Source: Lithospermum erythrorhizon
Lineage: Eukaryota; Streptophyta; Magnoliopsida; Boraginales; Boraginaceae
Assembly (NCBI GenBank): GCA_019722365.1
Contig: JADFUC010000495.1
Location: 1-64,000, forward strand
DNA: 64,000 bases
Direction: 5' to 3'
The notes below the pieces were generated by a model. It saw only the letters and a program-made list of their open reading frames with translations. It had not been told where the DNA came from and made no database searches. Position numbers and translations under genes: made by a program. Of this stretch, positions 35,401 to 47,050 are shown piece by piece (positions within the stretch are counted from its first letter, which is position 1; every line of letters starts with the position of its first letter).

Positions 35401-36640
35401 TTATTCCTTTCACCACAAATGGTAGGAGAAGCAGTCAAGGTATCTCATATGCAGCACATGATATCTTTTTTTTTTCAATTTCCCCCAATTTTGAAAACTT
35501 ATACCAAGCACTGATCTTCTATTTACAAGGGAAGCTATCTGATTGCTGAAGTCATGTCGAAGAAAGGATATATGGTACAACCATTGGCTGGGGCTCAACG
35601 TCATGATACTGTTCAGGTTTAGTTTTATACTCTTTGACATTATGTAAACCCTGTAATTATAGTCACTGTGGGCAGTTATGCTCTTTTCATTGCGTTCAAG
35701 ACTTCAAGTTTCCTGAAATGTTTACTTTTGCTTGTACTTCCAGTATCTACACTGTCGATGTGCACATATTGTTTAAGACTATACTTCCTAGCATCTTGTT
35801 AGCTTCCATTTTCAATCCTGGTTTTTGTGTATAATTAGAATAAACATATCATGCTGAACCTTTTAAAGCTATCCAATTTGAGCTATTGATACATTAAAAT
35901 CTACATATTTCATGGAACAAATGAATTAATGTGGAAGAGTGGAACCCACTTTTTATTCTATTGTTTAGGCAGTACAACTAGGAAGCCGTGAGCGACTTCT
36001 TGCCTTCTGTGAGGCTGTACAGAGAAGTTCTCCTGTAAGCTCTTTCACTAAGCCTATAGCTTTTGCAACTGCTGGCTATGCATCTGAGGTATGTATTTAC
36101 AGGCATATGATTGTCTATTTATATTGTATTAACATAATTGCCAGGGACATCTCACTAGCTTCTCTAAAATGAGCATGGGTGAACATCTTCATGATTTTGA
36201 GCCCAAAAAAGATGTACTCTTTTATACTATATAATGAGACATGGAACTTATGATGGTAAGGTAATTTTTGCTGACGGGACCTTCATTGACGGGAGTACAA
36301 GTGAGCTTTCTTGCGATGGGCCATTGCGGGAGCCTTATGCTGTTTATTGCCAGGTTCATAACTTTATTTAACCTTTTATACTCTTTTGAAAAAGACCCCT
36401 AGATTCTTGTGAACGACTTAACATTTCATCTCCAATTAACATTAGGCTAGTCTCTTCGTGTTTCCTCAAGATCAAGAGATGTATAGTGATCTCTTTGTAA
36501 AACCATTATATGTATGAGTGCTACACATGCACTCTCGAGAATCTTGTCTAGGGTATATAACATTGTAATTTTTTATGCAGGGTGGCACACATTGGACCCA
36601 GTGGGCACTAGTTCTTGGAGAAGTTTTGAAATCTCTATGA
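32427..36640 (+). CDS. PLP-dependent enzyme, methionine gamma-lyase/aluminium-resistance family, probably plastid-targeted (12 exons)
   Basis: Exons, all GT..AG and all split between codons: 32427-32552, 32990-33103, 34182-34292, 34370-34432, 34533-34646, 34736-34885, 35056-35133, 35218-35439, 35530-35616, 35969-36088, 36261-36353, 36581-36640, giving 445 residues and TGA. Residues 1-40 are Ser/Arg/Lys-rich with hardly any acid (MIRYCAIPAYPTRTFKIP), like a chloroplast transit peptide. The fold-type I PLP core is complete: GSTGYGHEEAGGREAL (84-99), FFSGTHAITCALFAF (118-132), MVDNCYGEF (D237), and the presumed PLP-lysine in SLIKNPGGTIAPCGG (K263). RLSAPGLGIDCGSTPGD and the C-terminal GGTHWTQWALVLGE follow. 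The family is annotated as cystathionine beta/gamma-lyase-like; the true substrate in plants is uncertain. It is the only intact gene here, has no neighbours in an operon sense, and shows no stop or shift. Confidence 0.93.
33555..33665 (+). repeat. SINE-like repeat fragment in intron 2 of the PLP gene
   Basis: AGGGGTAAGGGTGCATACTA, then CCGACCCCCACTTACC, AGGCGGAAG..TCTTC and GGCATTGAGACATTGGGACATGTTAATG match the segment at 36712-36790 block by block. The GGGTAAGG.TGC.TAC..TCCGACCCC string resembles the promoter/body segment of widespread plant Au-type SINEs. The ends are eroded. Confidence 0.5.
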
Positions 36641-36711
36641 ATGCAGTGCTTACTAACTGATGATGTATGAATATGACTAACCATTGTTGTACATCAATGA
36701 GATTGCATCAA

Positions 36712-36800
36712 TTCACAAGGGTAAGGTTACGTACTATCCAACCCCACTTAGGCGGAAGCTTCTTCATAAGCATTGGGGCTTACTAATGTCGATGTAGAGC
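36712..36800 (+). repeat. SINE-like repeat fragment downstream of the PLP gene
   Basis: AAGGGTAAGGTTACGTACTA, TCCAACCCCACTTAGGCGGAAGCTTC and AGCATTGGGGCTTACTAATG parallel the intron-2 copy at 33555-33665. It lies within about 75 bp after the stop codon and may be part of the 3' UTR. Confidence 0.5.
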
Positions 36801-36989
36801 TGTTGCCTGGGCTAAATGAAGTTCTTACATGGACAGCATAGCTCATCGGAACAAAGTTTCTATGATTCCCTGACAGGGGGCTAGTACCGAAAACTTCACA
36901 AACATTTACTATATTACTTCTCTTTATGTAGAAATTTATTGTCAGAATTTGTAGAACTGTTTTATGTAGAGCAAAGGTCATTCTTTATT

Positions 36990-37450
36990 TGGTCTTCTAA
37001 ATTTTAAAGTTTGTGCAGCAAGGATACAAGCCAAACACACCTCCAATTCATAACGTGAGAGCTCAAATGGAATATTTTTTCCGGCAAAATAGTCAATCCA
37101 CTTTTAAAGTTTCTACATCCTGGACGAATGAAGATCCTTCTCCTACCACTTTCTTCAGAAGATGAACTCTTGGCCTGCTCATCAAATAGCTCTCCTAGTG
37201 GGTCCTCCAGTCCCTTGCCGGACTGAGATGACGTCTTGTGGTGTTGCTTCACACCAATCAACCCGTCTTTTGTTTTCTCCATATTGGCGAGCATCTCCTC
37301 CATAGCTAACAACAGTCCTCGATCCGTGTTCCCATTGGAAGAGGAAGGCGATTTACGGTCGCCCGGCCCTTCTTTTCGTAGTTACCGTATGCCTTGCCCC
37401 ACCTATCTTGTATTGAGTGCTTGACGGCGAGTAAGTTCTATGTTAAAAGT
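36990..37450 (-). pseudogene. Unrecognised coding-like fragment
   Basis: A minus-strand frame of 102 codons (37312-37004) reads MLAMEEMLANMEKTKDGLIG, then a Ser/Glu/Lys-rich stretch (EDPLGELFDEQAKSSSSEESG), and is preceded in another frame by HSIQDRWGKAYGNYEKKGRA (about 37410-37350). The RWGK motif and the charged region recall Myb/SANT-type ORF1 proteins of plant DNA transposons, but the match is too thin to name. Composition suggests formerly coding DNA. No partner gene was recognised nearby. Confidence 0.35.
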
Positions 37451-38670
37451 ATCCATCCGGCTACTATCAAATCGAAGCTACAAAATAGAAGAAATGCTTG
37501 GGACATGCATTTCATCACAGTAAAGAGATTAGGTGCTAAGTACTGACACCATAGCCTATTCATGGAGGGGGTGTGGGTTTGAGTCCACCTTAGTGGCGAG
37601 GATTTAAATATTGAAGTGGTTTAAGGAAAGTTAGTCGCCAGCCAGAGTTGAGGCCACGTTCGCGATTTATCCTACGAAGTATCCCAGGCTTGGGGGGCTT
37701 CGGGGCCGCTACAATGATGGCTTTATCGTTTGAAATACAAAATGAAGAAACAAAAGAAGCAAAATGTAACAATATCTTAAAGAATTTGCTAGTTTACAAA
37801 GATCAAATCGCTTGAGTTTAGTTTGAAGCATGATTTCATATGAAAATGAGCAGCTAATGGAGACAAACAACTTTCTTGGAATAAAAGGATATAGGAGTAC
37901 ACTCTGATACATGCGAAAATGTACACTAGTATATAAGGCAAAAACTAAATCTGTCCTGGGTGGCCAATGCGAGTATTGCGTTGCGATTTTGTCCCCGCTT
38001 ATATAAGGCAAAACCGGGACGTGTCATGTGTTTGAACACGGGACTATATTTCCCTGGCTTGTCTGGGTCACGACAACATGGTAATATTTAATTTTATTGT
38101 AGTGCCGACATCGAACAAGTACTATCGTGTGGAGGAAGTCTTGAACCGTCTTTGTCAATGCATTTCGTTACTTTCCAGATATGTCGTGTGGGTTGCCCAT
38201 AAACAATGTCATTGTGAAGAAGTCAATCCGATTGTCGTTTGGGACCTCACGACATGGTTATATCCTGATTGATCAACTTGTTTGGAAGATGCTTGTTTCC
38301 TTGGTCTTGTAGTCAACCCGATAAAAGTTAATTCTTTTCGAGTTTACGATTTTTGGTGGGTTGATGATTCTCATTTGTAAAATTGATTCTTCCACGATAT
38401 CTTCGTTCTTTGCTAAAACCGTGTCCCCGACTTCAAACAAGCTGTTGTTCGTCTACAAGTTTAGAGGCATTTTGTTTTTACTAAAACCTTGACCCGTTAG
38501 AAAATAGAGGGGCCTATTTTACCCCCATAGGCCGTAGTAATAATGTAGTATAACCAAAAAGATTTTGCCTATTTTAATTCAATTGTAATCAGTGTGCTCA
38601 AATGATTAGAGTAATTAATATGAATAGTAACACTCTTTGATGAACTTATTGGTGAAGATTCTTTAAGCAT
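37451..38670. other. Intergenic, nothing firmly recognised
   Basis: Short chance reading frames only. A GGGTTTGAGTCCAC string at 37568 resembles a Pol III B box, but no A box or tRNA cloverleaf fits. ATATAAGGCAAAA occurs twice (37932 and 38000). Confidence 0.45.
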
Positions 38671-39060
38671 CTTGATCAAGAACATAATATATCCATTCAA
38701 AGTTCGAATACTCTGACTTTTGCTTATATCTTTCAGGATCCTTCACCACAATCAATTCAATTTCAATAATGTAGTTTGAATATTCTGACTTTTGGTTATA
38801 TCTTAATCAAGAACATAATATATCCATTCAAAGTTCGAATACTCTGAGTTTTGTTTATATCTTTCAGGATCCTTCACCACAATCCCTTCAATTTCTTCAA
38901 TTTCAATAATATAGTTTGAATACTTTGACTTTTGGTTATATCTTGATCAAGAACATAATATATCCATTCAAAGTTCGTGACTTTTGCTTATATCTACCAG
39001 AAAACATTAATATACTCATTCAAAGTTTGAATACTCTGACTTTTGCAAAACAAGATATAA
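38671..39060. repeat. Tandem repeat, unit about 131-140 bp, nearly three copies
   Basis: CTTGATCAAGAACATAATAT begins units at 38671, 38802 (with CTTAATCAAG) and 38942. Each unit continues with ATCCATTCAAAGTTCG, ATACTCTGACTTTTGCTTAT, CTTTCAGGATCCTTCACCACAAT and TTTGAATAYTTTGACTTTTGG. The last unit loses its middle. There is no open frame along it. Confidence 0.85.
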
Positions 39061-40430
39061 AGTTTGTTCTTAGGGTTAATCATAAAGTCTCATTTTATTT
39101 TCTCCAAAATTATAGTGTAAGATAAAACTCATCATAGCTTCAAATGATATAATTTTTTACTACATTTAGTTCATGAAAACAAATCATTATTTTTTGTACA
39201 AAGAATATCTACGGTTTTGTTATGCGTGCATTAATACCTTAGCGAAAGTAGCTACCGATCCTGGAAACTTAAGGCATTACCAAGTTAGCTGCACTTGGAT
39301 GATGTTTTGTAGGCCGATCTGATGATAGTGGTCTTTATGGAAAATTGTTACCCTCCGACATATGAAGTTGCACAATCAATAAAATGGATAAGAAGCATGA
39401 TATTTAATTTGAATATGGAAAAATAATTAAGATTATCACATGATCATACCAATACGAAATGAGTTCCACCAACAATATTTCCTAATACAATCGTGCTTCA
39501 GGAGGTCCCCTCGGCAATTTTAACGCCGGAGACGGAGTGATACTACAAACCCATAAGAGAGACCCCGGCGCCACACTATACTTTGTAGAAACAAGGAATC
39601 CTACTTACAGCGAGCTAGATCGATGATGGCCGGTGCAAATCCATCTTCAAAGTAAGTGATTTGCTTTATAGACCTCGACATCGATCGAGGCATAAAATTG
39701 AGCATAAAATTCGCAGCGTGAGTCAAGTTGATACAACGATCCTTAAGCGCTCTGGCCCGTTTCTTTCGTTACCGTATATGTGGAGTCTTTCTTTACTCGG
39801 TAACCGTATTTACCATACCCTTTCATCCACAAATCCATCAACAAGCGAGACAATGTTTACGTATCAAATCGGCTTCTGTATGAAGTAGTTTATAAATCTA
39901 CTATCACTTTGCCTGCGACCGCGACCACGTCGTCCATTGACCTCGACCAGCATAGCATACGCTGGAAACTGATTAGATGCTTAGGAGTTGAAGGGAAACC
40001 ATAGCGGAGCACATTGAGCCCAGATGATTTTACGTAGTGGACTTGGTGTGGAGTTGCTGAGTGATCCTGTGACATCAAAGCTGGATTAGGTGGAGCAATA
40101 AATGCACATTTGTTGCCGCTTAATAGAAAGAAGGGGAAGTTGTCGAAACTCGAAATGTAGATGCTGATGTTCTCCCCGATCGGGGCCGGTATTCTTGAAC
40201 TAGAGCTGCTACTCGGGCGATTTGCATTCGAAAGATGTTTTGGCTCGGAAACATCGCAAGACTCTGGATGAAATCCTTCTTTGATTCTCTTGAAAAGTTG
40301 TTTCCATATAGGAGATAGAGCGCCTGATTAAATCCCATTGTTGAATTCATTATTACGGATGCGAAGGATCCTTGGTATTATCGATTTCATTATTCACGGA
40401 TGCAAGGATCCTTTGAGCAGGTTGAATCGT
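39061..40430. other. Region of uncertain content next to the FAR1-like relic
   Basis: Short minus-strand frames occur (for example 40350-40120, 40078-39890). They may be the eroded C-terminal part of the FAR1-like transposase, since they lie directly downstream of its SWIM motif in the same direction, but I recognise no motif in them. Confidence 0.3.
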
Positions 40431-40439
40431 CCCCGGAGA

Positions 40440-41890
40440 AACTCTGTAAATGAGAGTTCATGACAACATGGAATTCCGTGTGTACGTCTATAGTAGCAAC
40501 CACAGTTTGTTTCATCTACAATGACTTCATTCTTACCGCGAGATAGCTCTTTTACCTTCACTTTCAACCCTACAAATTAAGCAAAATAATATATTTAGTG
40601 ACGGTTCAACGAATTTGTTACATCAGACCTATTGTAATGTTAGAAGTATATTTGCTCTGATAATTCATTTTAAAAGTAAATGACTCCAAATTTAATTGAG
40701 TACTATTTGTGGTGGGTTCAGTAGGATTTAGTCGGTGTATAGAAAGAATCCCTTAGGTGCATGATTAATCCATGTACTCTTTGTGTAGCTCAACAAAATT
40801 TGGAGTAACTTTGGTAATCTTGCTCCGTAGCCTACCCAGCCTTATTCAAAATAAAAAAGCTGCAGCCAGGGTAGGGATTGCTTAATTGAAACGTCTAAGT
40901 ATAGCCCAGGAGAAAATATTTTATTATTCGGTTAAGCTCAAAGCTCTTTTCCTAACATTTACTTCAATATGCATCAGGCAAATGTGGTGAGCACTCTTCG
41001 GGAACATTATTTCAACAACTCTGGAAAAAGCCATATCCCGATCGGTATGCACGAAAATTTGAAGTTTGTCTACTTGAAAGAGAGCATGTAATTGTTGTAG
41101 TGCCCATGTATAATTATCTATTCTCTCATTCTGGAGGAATGCATAAGCGATCGTGAAGTTTTTTCCAGTAAAGGTAAACTGACACTTATGTGATGACAGA
41201 CCATAGCGATTGATATTATGGAACCCCCTTGTAATACTTAAGGAAAGGAGTTTAGTATATTGTATGTAATTGGATCGAGAAAAAAGATATCCCCATTGAC
41301 ATGATCTACATGCTTTTCTCGTGGCAACATAATACCAGTCTCAGAAAAACTAAAAAAAAATATTGTAACGGAGACTTTTGTCTTACCAAGCTCTTCTTTT
41401 CTTTAAATTTGATGAGTGCATTTTGGATGTGCATTTGCGTACTTGCATTATTTGCATCCTCCCTTTTTAACAGTGTAAGTATGTCATTTGGCACAATGGT
41501 TATTGCCTTCACAGTACTCACGAGTATTGACTTTTGACTACTTTCCTAATGGATGACCCTCTTGATAAATCGAGAAGTCATGATTATGACAACCATTCCT
41601 CATAATAAAACTCCACGTACCATCCCCGAACTTTTTGCATTCAAGAAGAACGACTACACCAATTCTCTTAAATGCAACTCATCCTTTCATTTTTACTTTT
41701 GTTTGGCCTGTATTTTCCACCAAATTGACAACCAATGTTTGCATACCCAAGTTTATTCCCATTTCTATTTCTCGAGCATGCGATACTAAGTGTGTTGTTC
41801 CTCCGAGTTGCTATTTCACGTACATATTTAAAGAAGTTCCTCTAGTCCGAAAATACACGAAAAATGGTAGGAAATCTTACATCCAAATCT
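40440..41890 (-). pseudogene. FAR1/Jittery-type MULE transposase relic
   Basis: Read leftward: a FAR1-type DNA-binding zinc region (about 41850-41560) with REIATRRNNT, FGGKYRPNKSKNERM, then KKFGDGTWSFIMRNGCHNHDF and YQEGHPLG, where the CHNHDF zinc ligands are present; NDILTLLKREDANNAS (about 41490); the catalytic-region piece NFTIAYAFLQNERIDNYTWAL (about 41170-41105) with HTDRDMAF and the HHICLMHIEVNVRKR stretch (41060-40940); and a SWIM zinc finger near 40525-40475 (NCGCYYRRTHGIPCCHELSF). Stops and shifts occur near 41720, 41525, 41300 and 40930. The relic is of a different lineage from the MULE at 16633-24742. Its terminal repeats were not found. Confidence 0.82.
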
Positions 41891-42169
41891 GGATCTTGAG
41901 CATCTACATATAATTTAAAAACTAAAATAGTTGACACAATAAACCATAGTGGAAAATCAACGCATTATGTGGTGTCGTTTGACATGCATCTGACGAGTAA
42001 TAGTGTTACGATGCTGAAACACACACCGCGACACGGAGCATATGATCGACCTGCTGACATAATATCTTTGAACGAAATAAAGTTAAGCAATTTCGGCCTT
42101 GGCAGATTTGGTTGCCCGATGCTTGTATTTGGTTTGCCGTTGCTGGATATTGACCAACCTATATCACAA

Positions 42170-42720
42170 AAATAAAATAATAATGAACCAACAGACTAAA
42201 ATTCCAAAAATTAATTAAGAATTTTACAATTTTTACAATAAAATCGGAGATAAAGTGAATTAATTAAAATTCTAATGAACCTCAGATTAAAACATAATCA
42301 ACTTAATTAAGCAATTACACATTTCGTAAGTTGAATTCGGTTGACAAGTGCTTGCATCAGTTGATAGAAACTTGGATGTTGACAACTATATAATAAAATA
42401 AGATTAAATACTTTTTACAAGTTGATTTAAATAGTAAAATACGCTAACTAATGAATTCAACATTTAATTAAAAATGCTATTTTTTTATAATAAGGCGGGG
42501 AGATAGGCGGAAGTAATTAACATTATAATGAAAATATTTGGGAACATAATCAAGTTAAACGATTAACGGCTGCGTAGCTTAATTCGATTGACAATTGCTT
42601 GCATCCGGTTTATAGGCACTTGGATATTGACAAACTATATAATAATATAAAATTGAAATACTTTTGCAAGTTGATTTAAATAGTAAAATATACAGCTAAA
42701 TGATCGATCCTTTTGTCCCC
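42170..42720. repeat. Diverged tandem duplication, offset about 247 bp
   Basis: TTGACAAGTGCTTGCATC, ACTTGGATGTTGACAACTATATAATAAAAT-like sequence and CAAGTTGATTTAAATAGTAAAATA occur near 42341-42450 and again near 42588-42700, each preceded by ACATAATCAA(G/C)TTAA. It is non-coding, just upstream of the FAR1-like relic, and could be part of that element's 5' region. Confidence 0.75.
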
Positions 42721-44870
42721 AGGGCCGCTACAAATAAGTGGTCAAACTAATACCTCTTAACCAAAGACATAAATTTTTTCATTTTAACTTTCATTTATCA
42801 TAAAAAGTCTCTCTGATCGCTCTTCAAAGTGTGTCTAGTTATTTTTTATACCAAAGGATATATCTCTTTGAGAGAAACTTATTAAAGATGACTCCTTATT
42901 AATACTAAAAGGAAACTCATGACCTAAAACCGTATGAATGACTAGTTACAGCTTTAGCATGATTGTATTGCCACGTAGCCAAGTTAGGAGGCTGGGGCTT
43001 GCGTCACCAAGATTAAGCAGATTGTGAAGGAACTTTACTGCATGAACTAAGTTCAATTCCTCCTCACGCCAATTCTCTAAGTGTTTTTGCGTTGCAAGTG
43101 CTTTTGTATACCGTCAACCAGCAATACATAGTTCCGCACCATTTGCTTCCATTTTTCTTGTACCGTCTGGTAAGACTATAATCTCCATTTACGTATGGAT
43201 AATAGATTTTGACGACCGCTTTACCGTAAGCTTGATTGGGCGATCGTGATTGACCAGAAACCTTTGTGCATTTATTTGATATCATTGGCGCTGACGCCTG
43301 ATACAGTAGTGCCAGCGTCGCGTGGTCTCAGCATTAAATCATATTCGTCCATGGAGATGGTGAAGAATCTTGAAAAGACATATTAATTATCAACTTTATC
43401 GACTTATAAATCGATTACAAACTTATACAAATTACAATTCAACACATTATTAATTATATTTTATAAGTTTATTACTTTGAAGAAGTCGAACATGTTGAAA
43501 ATATTATGAGACATTATCCAAATTAGTAAATTACAACATTATGAACAAAAATTAGTAAATGCAAAAGTATAATTGAAAATACAAACATATTTACATGAAT
43601 TGAAAAAACTGAAAATAAAAACATATTTACATGAATTGAGAAAACTGAAAATACAAAAAAAAATGAAAATAAACTAATTAAAACATATTTAACAATTCGA
43701 AAATACAAAAAAATAATTAAACCTAATACAAAAAAATTCGAAAATACAAAAAAATAACAATTCGGAAATAATAAATTAATAACACAAAAATTAAATAACG
43801 ATTTGTAGCACCAGCATAAAAATCAAACACGTTTTACATGAATTAAAGCCCAATAATTAAAAGCGAGAATCAAACATATTTTCAATTTTAAAATTAAAGG
43901 AAAACTAACTATTACTATTGAGAGAATGGGGACAATTGGATGAACGAAGGAGGAGGTCGGACCGTCGGAGGGGAAAGGCCGAAGTGAGGGAGAAACGGAG
44001 ATGTGAAAGTGAAATGGTGGGGCCGTGGGGGTGCAGCACCAAATCCAGATGGTAATTTGACCTCCAAAGTTTGGAGTCCAAACTTGTAATCTCTTTGTTT
44101 GTTGTAGTGCAAAATTGGGAAAAGAAAGTTTGAGTCGAATACTGAATTGGGGAAAGAAAGTATAGTTTATGATTTTTTTTAATATTAAATTACGGATCGG
44201 TTCGGATGCGATGCGGATTGATTTTGAATACGGTTGAATGTTGGATCGGTCGGATCCGACATTCGAACATGTATTTGAAACCGAATCGATCCATTTTCGG
44301 ATGGATTTTGGACTTCAGTCAATGAGCCCAGGTCATACTCTGACCCTAATTTAGTCACACTGAGAATTATTGCTTATGAACCGATCCTTGTTTTCTTCAA
44401 ACTATATTTATTTTCACATCTAACATAATTCTTCTATCTTGTTCAATTTCACCAAGTGATTTTTAATGATGCATTCATAAATGTAATTATAGAATTATTT
44501 AATACTCCTTGAAAAACTTATGTAATTGGTCATTTTATAAGTGTATGTCAATTAACACAATTCATTTATAAACTTTATATTTTAATTATCATTACTTTTT
44601 TAATAGATTTTTAAGGCGTTAATAATGTTTGAGCTCAGTTGTAATTTGATCATCCTTGGAGTTAATTGTTAGCCCTCGTAATCTCATACAAGGAAATTAT
44701 TGGAATTTGATGCATAATTCGGGCCGAGGAGTCGAAATCTGGTGGTGCAAATTAAATTTTTTTTAGCAAAAACATAACGTAAAAGCAGTTTAACAAAAGA
44801 TTACATTAATGAGGAAGTACTCATTATTTTACATATAAAATCTTTTATCAAATTACGGAAATGTGCTAAA
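42721..44870. other. Intergenic; simple AT-rich duplications, no gene recognised
   Basis: A minus-strand frame at 43285-43064 (with RSPNQAYGKAVVKIYYPY) looks coding-like but is unrecognised. At 43580-43650 ACATATTTACATGAATTGA with AAACTGAAAATA follows itself once (about 38 bp apart). Around 44200-44310 a GGATCGGTCGGATCCGACATTCG stretch is partly palindromic. Nothing else is supported. Confidence 0.4.
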
Positions 44871-44879
44871 AATTACGGC

Positions 44880-47050
44880 ATCGTTACTAATAGTATTGAA
44901 CACGTCAGTTCGAATAAGTTACTAGGCAGTCATTTAGTCATTGATAAAGCGTTGCGTTGTCACTTTTCACATGATTACCGTAGCAAAAGACACGTTCAAC
45001 ACTTGCGATTGCCTACCGGTAAAAGCAAAGCTAACTTCCGCAACATACACCCGCAGCTGAAAGTGTTGCACTTATTGTTTCACGGTTGTATAAAAAGTTA
45101 CGAAGGCCTTACGAACTCTTTAAAATCTAGATCACAACGAATAACTTTGATATAATTGTGAAGTTGATTTGTAGATTACTGCCGGAGTTCACCTGAAGTC
45201 TTTAGGATATAGTTCAACCATCACCGCCCAACTTATCCACGTCAAAGGCGCAAATGATAAAGGCTTCAGCATCCAACACATTGTAAAAGTTCGATTATTT
45301 GCTTCGCCGAATCTAGCGTTAAATACTTGCGATTCTAAAATCAGAATATTAAACAAACAATCATTCTTGTGATGTAAGTTGGATACCTTTGGAAGATTGT
45401 AAGCTAGAATTCTTTCCTTGGACATATGGTGCATTAAATGCCGGAGCAACAACATTAACTTGTAGACAAAAGTTCTTCCCATTGCTTTATTCCTCGTTTC
45501 TTGAAGTCGTTCTTTGCAGAAACTTTGATTAGAGACAAAGCATTCAAGAGATCTGTCGCGTCTTTGTAAGTTAAATTCAAATCATGTGTGATAGTTAAGA
45601 TCAACCAATAAGAATAACGTAGAGACAAAATCCAATTGATTTCGGAAAATGCAAAAAAATTGACTTCGAATCATAGAATGTGCTATCATTTTTTTATTTA
45701 AATGAAGTACCCCCGATAAATGGCACCTTACAAAGTCCTTAAACTATTTATAGTCTGAAATAGAGAACCCAGCGAGAGTGTTACACCTTTCGAACTATGC
45801 GATTCTTGATTAAAATCGCCACAGTTTCTATCTCACGCTTCCTCAATCGAGTCATACATAGTGTTTTGCTAGTTTCCTCGAAAGCAGTGCTGCCTTTTGT
45901 CGGATGAAGCAATATAATTAACAGAATTAGCCTTACCAATAAAATTACCTTACAGGGATGATGACTCTCGCGCCTTAGCAACAAGTGCCAGTAGAAGTTG
46001 ATGTAAAATAATGTACATAGATAGTGATGAATTCTCATTTTGAATTAAAGTTATGACCCGCTGACTTGACCTTTCATATTGCCCGACTCATTGTAACCTT
46101 GCTCTACAATACTAGACAAACACAAACCATTTTTGGGACAACAAATCAACAAGTGCCTCTTTAAGTGAGGTCCTTTCGTTTTCTTTAACATATACAATGC
46201 CAAGAAAATGTTCCTTAACTAGATCTCCCACTTATAAGCATAGCGAATAACAACGACCATTTGTTTCATTACACATGATCACGGATTCATCAATCAGCAC
46301 ACAAAAAATATCATCCCCAGTCTACTAATAATGCGTAGTTATTTCAAATGCACAAGCGGCGTGAGGACTTCTAAATAAGTAGGAAATCATTGAATTTTTT
46401 TTGGGAGCGGACTTTAGATAAGCATTACATTTAGTTCTTTCCTTGAAAGTTTTCTGACTCTTGGAATGGAGCCTTATAAGGAGAGTCCTCGACTCGTCGC
46501 CTCCTCGGAATAGAAAGACACACTTTAAAAGATCTTTTGGCTATAAGTGGTGCGGTCACCCACGAACTCTATGTCAGTATTCTTTTATTTCTTTTGTGTA
46601 AATTGACAAATATCGATACTTTTCTTTGGATTCATAAGGTCATGACATATGCATAGCCTCGATGAGAACTACAAGTATAATTGACATGAGTGCCGAGTCT
46701 AGCGGAGATTTGTTTCCAATCTTTAAATCAGCTCATGTGACACATTTTAAACAACTAAATTAATGATATACTTTATAAATCACTTGAATCACGAACTTCG
46801 AGCCAACTAACACCATATCTACCATACCCAGTATGGATTGATTGACATGAACATTACCACTTGTGTCGGAAAATCATAATTGTGAGGTTGATGTGGATAT
46901 TTTTAGATAAAGATATACTAAATCATCTTGAATATCAGGATGGAAACTCAAAAATTTGTTTTCCTTTTCCTAGGATCATCTTGTAATGTCTCAAAGGTAA
47001 TAGTTTGTTCTCTTTCATTTAGCAAAGTGAGAAGGTTCAATTTGAACACT
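44880..47050 (-). pseudogene. hAT transposase relic (TTF-type zinc finger protein family)
   Basis: Read leftward: ITFETLQDDPRKRKTNFLSF (about 47000-46940); a zinc-finger-side piece with SARLGTHVN (about 46700); CVLIDES (about 46300), the start of the DDE-type core; LVKEHFLGIVYVKENERTS (about 46220-46160); LQ..NESGNMKGQVS (about 46090), matching the GQGYDGASNMSG-like block of the family; LHHKND..ILESQVFNARFGEANN (about 45380-45300); LYPKDFR (about 45200); and the dimerisation region RKLALLLPVG..ASVERV-like (about 45030-44980), then SMTK. Stops and frame shifts occur every few tens of codons. Its terminal inverted repeats and 8-bp duplication were not found, so the limits are those of recognisable coding sequence. 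Confidence 0.75.

Noticed and set aside
35174..35640. Minus-strand frames of 76-80 codons
   Set aside because: They are antisense to exons 8 and 9 of the PLP gene, where the plus strand has clear domain and splice evidence.
37535..37620. Possible tRNA or tRNA-derived SINE (B-box-like GGGTTTGAGTCC)
   Set aside because: No matching A box at the right distance and no cloverleaf can be drawn.
38671..39060. CRISPR-like regular array
   Set aside because: The units are 131-140-bp direct tandem repeats without unique spacers, in plant nuclear DNA.
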